A DNA stretch of 7,757 bases, from the NCBI GenBank assembly GCA_902462635.1, contig CABQCN010000053.1, positions 1 through 7,757 of the forward strand, written 5' to 3'. Origin of the DNA: an uncultured Oscillospiraceae bacterium (GTDB lineage: Bacteria > Bacillota > Clostridia > UBA1212 > UBA1255). The notes under the pieces are model-generated. The model ran no database searches. It was not told the origin of the DNA and was given only the letters and a program-made list of their open reading frames with translations. How positions within the stretch are numbered: the stretch's first letter is position 1; every line of letters starts with the position of its first letter. Shown piece by piece: positions 5,239-7,757 of this stretch. Position numbers and translations under genes: made by a program.

Positions 5239-7188
5239 TTATCGGCCCTTTCTGGACTTATAGAGGAGGATACCGGCGGCAGCCGCCGTTCCGATCGCAG
5301 CCGCAGACAGTAGCACTGCAGCAATCACCAAAGCAGACGTTCCGCCGTCATCCGTACCGGGAGCCGGAGAGGCCGGCGGCGTTGTTTTACCGGCAGGCGT
5401 CGGAGACGTTCCGGCGGTTGATGTCGGTGTCGGCGTTCCGGCGGTCAAGGTCGGCGTCGCGGCAGTTTGGGTCACGGCAGAATCGGCGGTTGCGGCCGTG
5501 GGACTCCCCGAAGAAGCCGAATCCGTCGTTTGCCCCGTCGTATCCCGGGTTTGCGTCGGTTTGGGCGTCGGTGTCGGCGTTGCAGGCATTCCCGTCGGCT
5601 TTTTCGTCGGCGTCGCCGGCGCCGGCGTGGAGGAAGCGGCGGAAAGCGGCACGAAATACTGTGTCGCGGGCGTCCATAAACCGTTTGCAAAATCGCGGCC
5701 ACGGACAAATATACCGTTTTGATATACTTCTACGTAGTATCCTTCGCTGCCGGTCACCTCGCGGTCTTCATCGTTCCACAGATATCCGACAGAAGCGGAA
5801 TTAAAATAATTCGCCGTCTTGCCCCCGCCGTACAGCATCGGCTGCGTGGTGTTGAAATGCCAATGGGTATGTCCGGTAAAAAACATCACGTTTGGATACG
5901 GATTGACGATTTTTCTGAGCTGGGCATCCTGTTGTACGCCGTACCAGGTCTGCTGTAAGGAAGTAAGCGATCCCGATACGGTATCTTTCAGCGGTTCATG
6001 TAGGAACAGGAATACCGGTTTATCAGGCGGCGCACTTTTCAGCTGCGTCTCCAGCCAGTTCAGCTGCGTATTGCTGAGATTCGCAAAGCCGCCCTTCGAT
6101 TCGGAGCCAAGAACGATAAACGTACCGCTTTCAATTTGGAACGAATAATAAACGCCCGGCATGCCCGTATACTTCTTGAAGAGCGCAACCTGAGAAGCAA
6201 AGTTTCCGTTGTAATCCCGGTCATGATTTCCCATCGTAAAATACAGTTTCGGCTTTCCGTTTGTTAAAACGGAATTTTTGATGGCAAACAGATTTTGCCA
6301 CTGCGTTTCCCGGCCGTTGTCCGTATTGTCGCCAATCGTAATGATCGCTTTACTGTTCGGGGAATTCCGGAGCACGTCCCGCAGCGCCAGTCTGAAATGC
6401 TGGCTATGGATATAATTGTTGTCATCCGTGATATGGATATCCGTAAAAATCTGGAATTCATATAATTTACTGCCAAAGGAGGCCGTATTGTAAAACGAAC
6501 TCGGTATTTTACAGGAAGCGTAATAATTCGTTTCAACATCGCCTGTTTTGAGATAAGCGTAAAGATGCGTCGCGGCAGACGGAATCACGGTACACGTTCC
6601 CACCGTATGCGAATACTTGTTATTTTTCAGCGTTACGGTAGCCAGGCTCGAATAACCCGGAAGCTTCCCCGACGCCGTTCCCAAATACAGCTCGTAGCTT
6701 ACATTGGCATCGTATTTTTTCGCCGGCGTAAGAAGAACCGTCCGGCCGGCGCCGAACGATATCGACGGCAGGTAGTCGTTCGCATTGTATGTAACGGTCA
6801 GCTCTTTGCGGTCCAAGACCGTATAGCCGTCATTTTGCAGCAGATAGATCTGATATTTTCCGGCAGGCAGGAATTTATTCGCATCGACTGCGGATTGCGC
6901 GATCAGAGAAACGGTTCCCGAGCCGTTTTGCGCATAACACCATCGGAGCGATGGTTTCGGTCCCGGCACTTCCCCATCGGGATAAATCCCGATCCAGTCC
7001 TTCCCGCCTGTCCCGTTATATCGGACGACGATTTCCTCTCCCATCCCTACGCTTTCTTTCTCAAGCGTAATAGACGGCGCCGAAGCAGATGCTTCGAACG
7101 CCGTTAGAACGGTAGAGGTAAAAATAAAACAAAGGATCACTGCGAAGGCTAAAATAAGACCCGCCGCATGCGAAATATTATTTTTCAT
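5239..7188 (-). CDS. secreted, membrane-anchored calcineurin-like metallophosphoesterase
   Basis: This is a predicted surface phosphoesterase, displayed outside the membrane; its substrate is unknown. Residues 1 to about 35 form a signal peptide (KNN, a hydrophobic core, then an ASASA-type cleavage region). Residues of about 38-136 and 140-235 are two beta-rich, Ig-like segments; the first holds DWIGIY (64-69). The dinuclear-metal phosphoesterase domain spans about 243-500, with all expected motifs: TDIH (249-252; Asp250, His252), GDNTDNG (286-292), GNHD (320-323), LHEP (396-399) and GHTH (439-442). Residues of about 517-615 are a Thr/Pro/Ala stalk with no LPXTG sorting signal. A hydrophobic anchor (about 619-642) ends in KSRKGR, which should stay inside. 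The gene overlaps its upstream paralogue by 11 bases (AAGGA at 7200-7196 precedes the ATG by 7) and lies 3 bases before the radical SAM gene. A nuclease or nucleotidase role cannot be excluded. Confidence 0.9.
   Translation of the reverse strand: MKNNISHAAGLILAFAVILCFIFTSTVLTAFEASASAPSITLEKESVGMGEEIVVRYNGTGGKDWIGIYPDGEVPGPKPSLRWCYAQNGSGTVSLIAQSAVDANKFLPAGKYQIYLLQNDGYTVLDRKELTVTYNANDYLPSISFGAGRTVLLTPAKKYDANVSYELYLGTASGKLPGYSSLATVTLKNNKYSHTVGTCTVIPSAATHLYAYLKTGDVETNYYASCKIPSSFYNTASFGSKLYEFQIFTDIHITDDNNYIHSQHFRLALRDVLRNSPNSKAIITIGDNTDNGRETQWQNLFAIKNSVLTNGKPKLYFTMGNHDRDYNGNFASQVALFKKYTGMPGVYYSFQIESGTFIVLGSESKGGFANLSNTQLNWLETQLKSAPPDKPVFLFLHEPLKDTVSGSLTSLQQTWYGVQQDAQLRKIVNPYPNVMFFTGHTHWHFNTTQPMLYGGGKTANYFNSASVGYLWNDEDREVTGSEGYYVEVYQNGIFVRGRDFANGLWTPATQYFVPLSAASSTPAPATPTKKPTGMPATPTPTPKPTQTRDTTGQTTDSASSGSPTAATADSAVTQTAATPTLTAGTPTPTSTAGTSPTPAGKTTPPASPAPGTDDGGTSALVIAAVLLSAAAIGTAAAAGILLYKSRKGR
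5392..5445 (-). repeat. imperfect 9-residue tandem repeat in the phosphoesterase stalk
   Basis: Stalk residues 582-599 read as two copies of a nine-residue unit, TAGTPTPTS and TAGTSPTPA. At the DNA level the 12-mer CGTTCCGGCGGT (plus strand) recurs at 5407-5418 and 5434-5445, exactly 27 bases apart. The rest of the stalk DNA (5344-5640) is low-complexity GTCGG/GGCGT-rich sequence without a fixed period. Confidence 0.65.
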
Positions 7189-7757
7189 TGCCTGTTCCTT
7201 TCTTTTTCGAGGAGACTACGACGCCAATGGCAATCGCAGCCAAAATGACCGCGGCGGCACAAACGCCTACGATAATCCAAGTTGTCGTATGATCGCTGGT
7301 ATCGGAAGGCGCCGGGGAGGCGGGTTTTTCCGTCGGCTGCGTGCCTGGCGTCGGATCTGAAGAATCGCCCGGATTTTCGCCTGTCAGGGAAATCGTCTTC
7401 TCCAGAACCCATTTCTGGTTTGTAAAATCTCTGCCTTTGACTACGATTTTGTCCGTATAGACATATACGTATAACCCTTCGCTGCCCGTCCATTTCCCTG
7501 CGCCGTCTCTTACTCCTGTATTGTTGTCATTCCATAAATACCCCACTGCCGAACAGTTGAAATAGCTTGCCTTCGTTTTCCCATCCGTGATGATCGCAGG
7601 CTGTTTGCTGTCGAACTTCCAGTGCGTGTGGCCGGAGAACACGACCGCCTGCGGGTACTTATCCGCGGCAGCTTTCAGATCCCCATATTTGTTATCCGGG
7701 TAAAAATCAGGATTGTTGGGGTTGCCCTGCCACCCCTGTCCGGCTAAGGAACCGGAA
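7178..7757 (-). CDS. membrane-anchored calcineurin-like metallophosphoesterase, C-terminal part only
   Basis: This is the C-terminal 192 residues of a surface phosphoesterase paralogous to the next gene. The reading frame is open to the window edge, so the N-terminus and most metal ligands are not visible. The fragment contains the last metal motif, GHTH (fragment residues 42-45), followed by segments shared with the downstream protein: SAVGYLWND, TGSEGLYV and VKGRDF. A short Pro/Ser/Thr-rich stalk of about 30 residues leads into a hydrophobic anchor (WIIVGV..., about 160-181) ending in SKKKGTGNEK. The stalk is about a third as long as that of the paralogue. The stop TAA (7180-7178) lies inside the next gene, giving an 11-base overlap. 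A GTG at 7642 lies inside the catalytic domain and is not the true start. The substrate is unknown. Confidence 0.88.
   Translation of the reverse strand, partial: SGSLAGQGWQGNPNNPDFYPDNKYGDLKAAADKYPQAVVFSGHTHWKFDSKQPAIITDGKTKASYFNCSAVGYLWNDNNTGVRDGAGKWTGSEGLYVYVYTDKIVVKGRDFTNQKWVLEKTISLTGENPGDSSDPTPGTQPTEKPASPAPSDTSDHTTTWIIVGVCAAAVILAAIAIGVVVSSKKKGTGNEK

Noticed and set aside
5239..5340. LPXTG sortase anchor at the C-terminus of the phosphoesterase
   Set aside because: There is a hydrophobic segment with a basic tail but no LPXTG-like pentapeptide before it, so a plain transmembrane anchor is the better reading.
5344..5640. CRISPR-like or minisatellite array in the GTCGG-rich stretch
   Set aside because: The repeats are short, irregular and in frame with a Thr/Pro stalk; no constant repeat with unique spacers exists.
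7178..7188. Frameshift splitting one phosphoesterase gene into two
   Set aside because: The upstream part ends with its own stalk, membrane anchor and basic tail, and the downstream gene has its own ribosome binding site, signal peptide and full catalytic domain, so these are tandem paralogues.

Overview
All genes in this window read on the minus strand, so the text below follows the direction of transcription, from the right edge to the left. The layout suggests a Gram-positive, anaerobic Firmicute of the Clostridia type with intermediate GC. The reasons are strong GGAGG-type ribosome binding sites, tightly packed genes, an Asd of the archaeal/clostridial kind, a PflX-like radical SAM protein, and surface proteins with Thr/Pro-rich stalks and a C-terminal membrane anchor. 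The taxonomic call is inference from gene content, not a database match.

Region 1 (7757 to 4348) is an apparent three-gene unit. It begins with the C-terminal 192 residues of a membrane-anchored metallophosphoesterase, cut by the window edge. That gene overlaps by 11 bases a complete 649-residue paralogue with a signal peptide, an N-terminal beta-rich region, a calcineurin-like phosphoesterase domain, a Thr/Pro/Ala stalk and a C-terminal membrane anchor. Three bases later comes a 295-residue PflX/PflA-like radical SAM protein with an intact CxxxCxxC cluster motif. The overlap and the very short gap imply co-transcription and probably translational coupling. The substrates of all three proteins are unknown.

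Region 2 (about 4347 to 4177) is the only real intergenic gap. It is AT-rich and holds a plausible promoter for the genes downstream. No T-box or convincing terminator is visible.

Region 3 (4176 to 1) is a compact housekeeping operon: serS (seryl-tRNA synthetase), dut (dUTPase), ispF (MEP-pathway cyclase), asd (aspartate-semialdehyde dehydrogenase) and dapA (dihydrodipicolinate synthase, cut by the left edge). Gaps are 3, 1, 2 and 15 bases. Asd and DapA catalyse successive steps toward diaminopimelate and lysine. The other genes serve translation, nucleotide-pool hygiene and isoprenoid synthesis. IspF and SerRS both belong to atypical sequence branches.

No RNA gene, CRISPR array, insertion sequence or phage element is visible. 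The least characterised part is the paired surface phosphoesterases with the coupled radical SAM gene. I see no sequence evidence strong enough to call it a new system.
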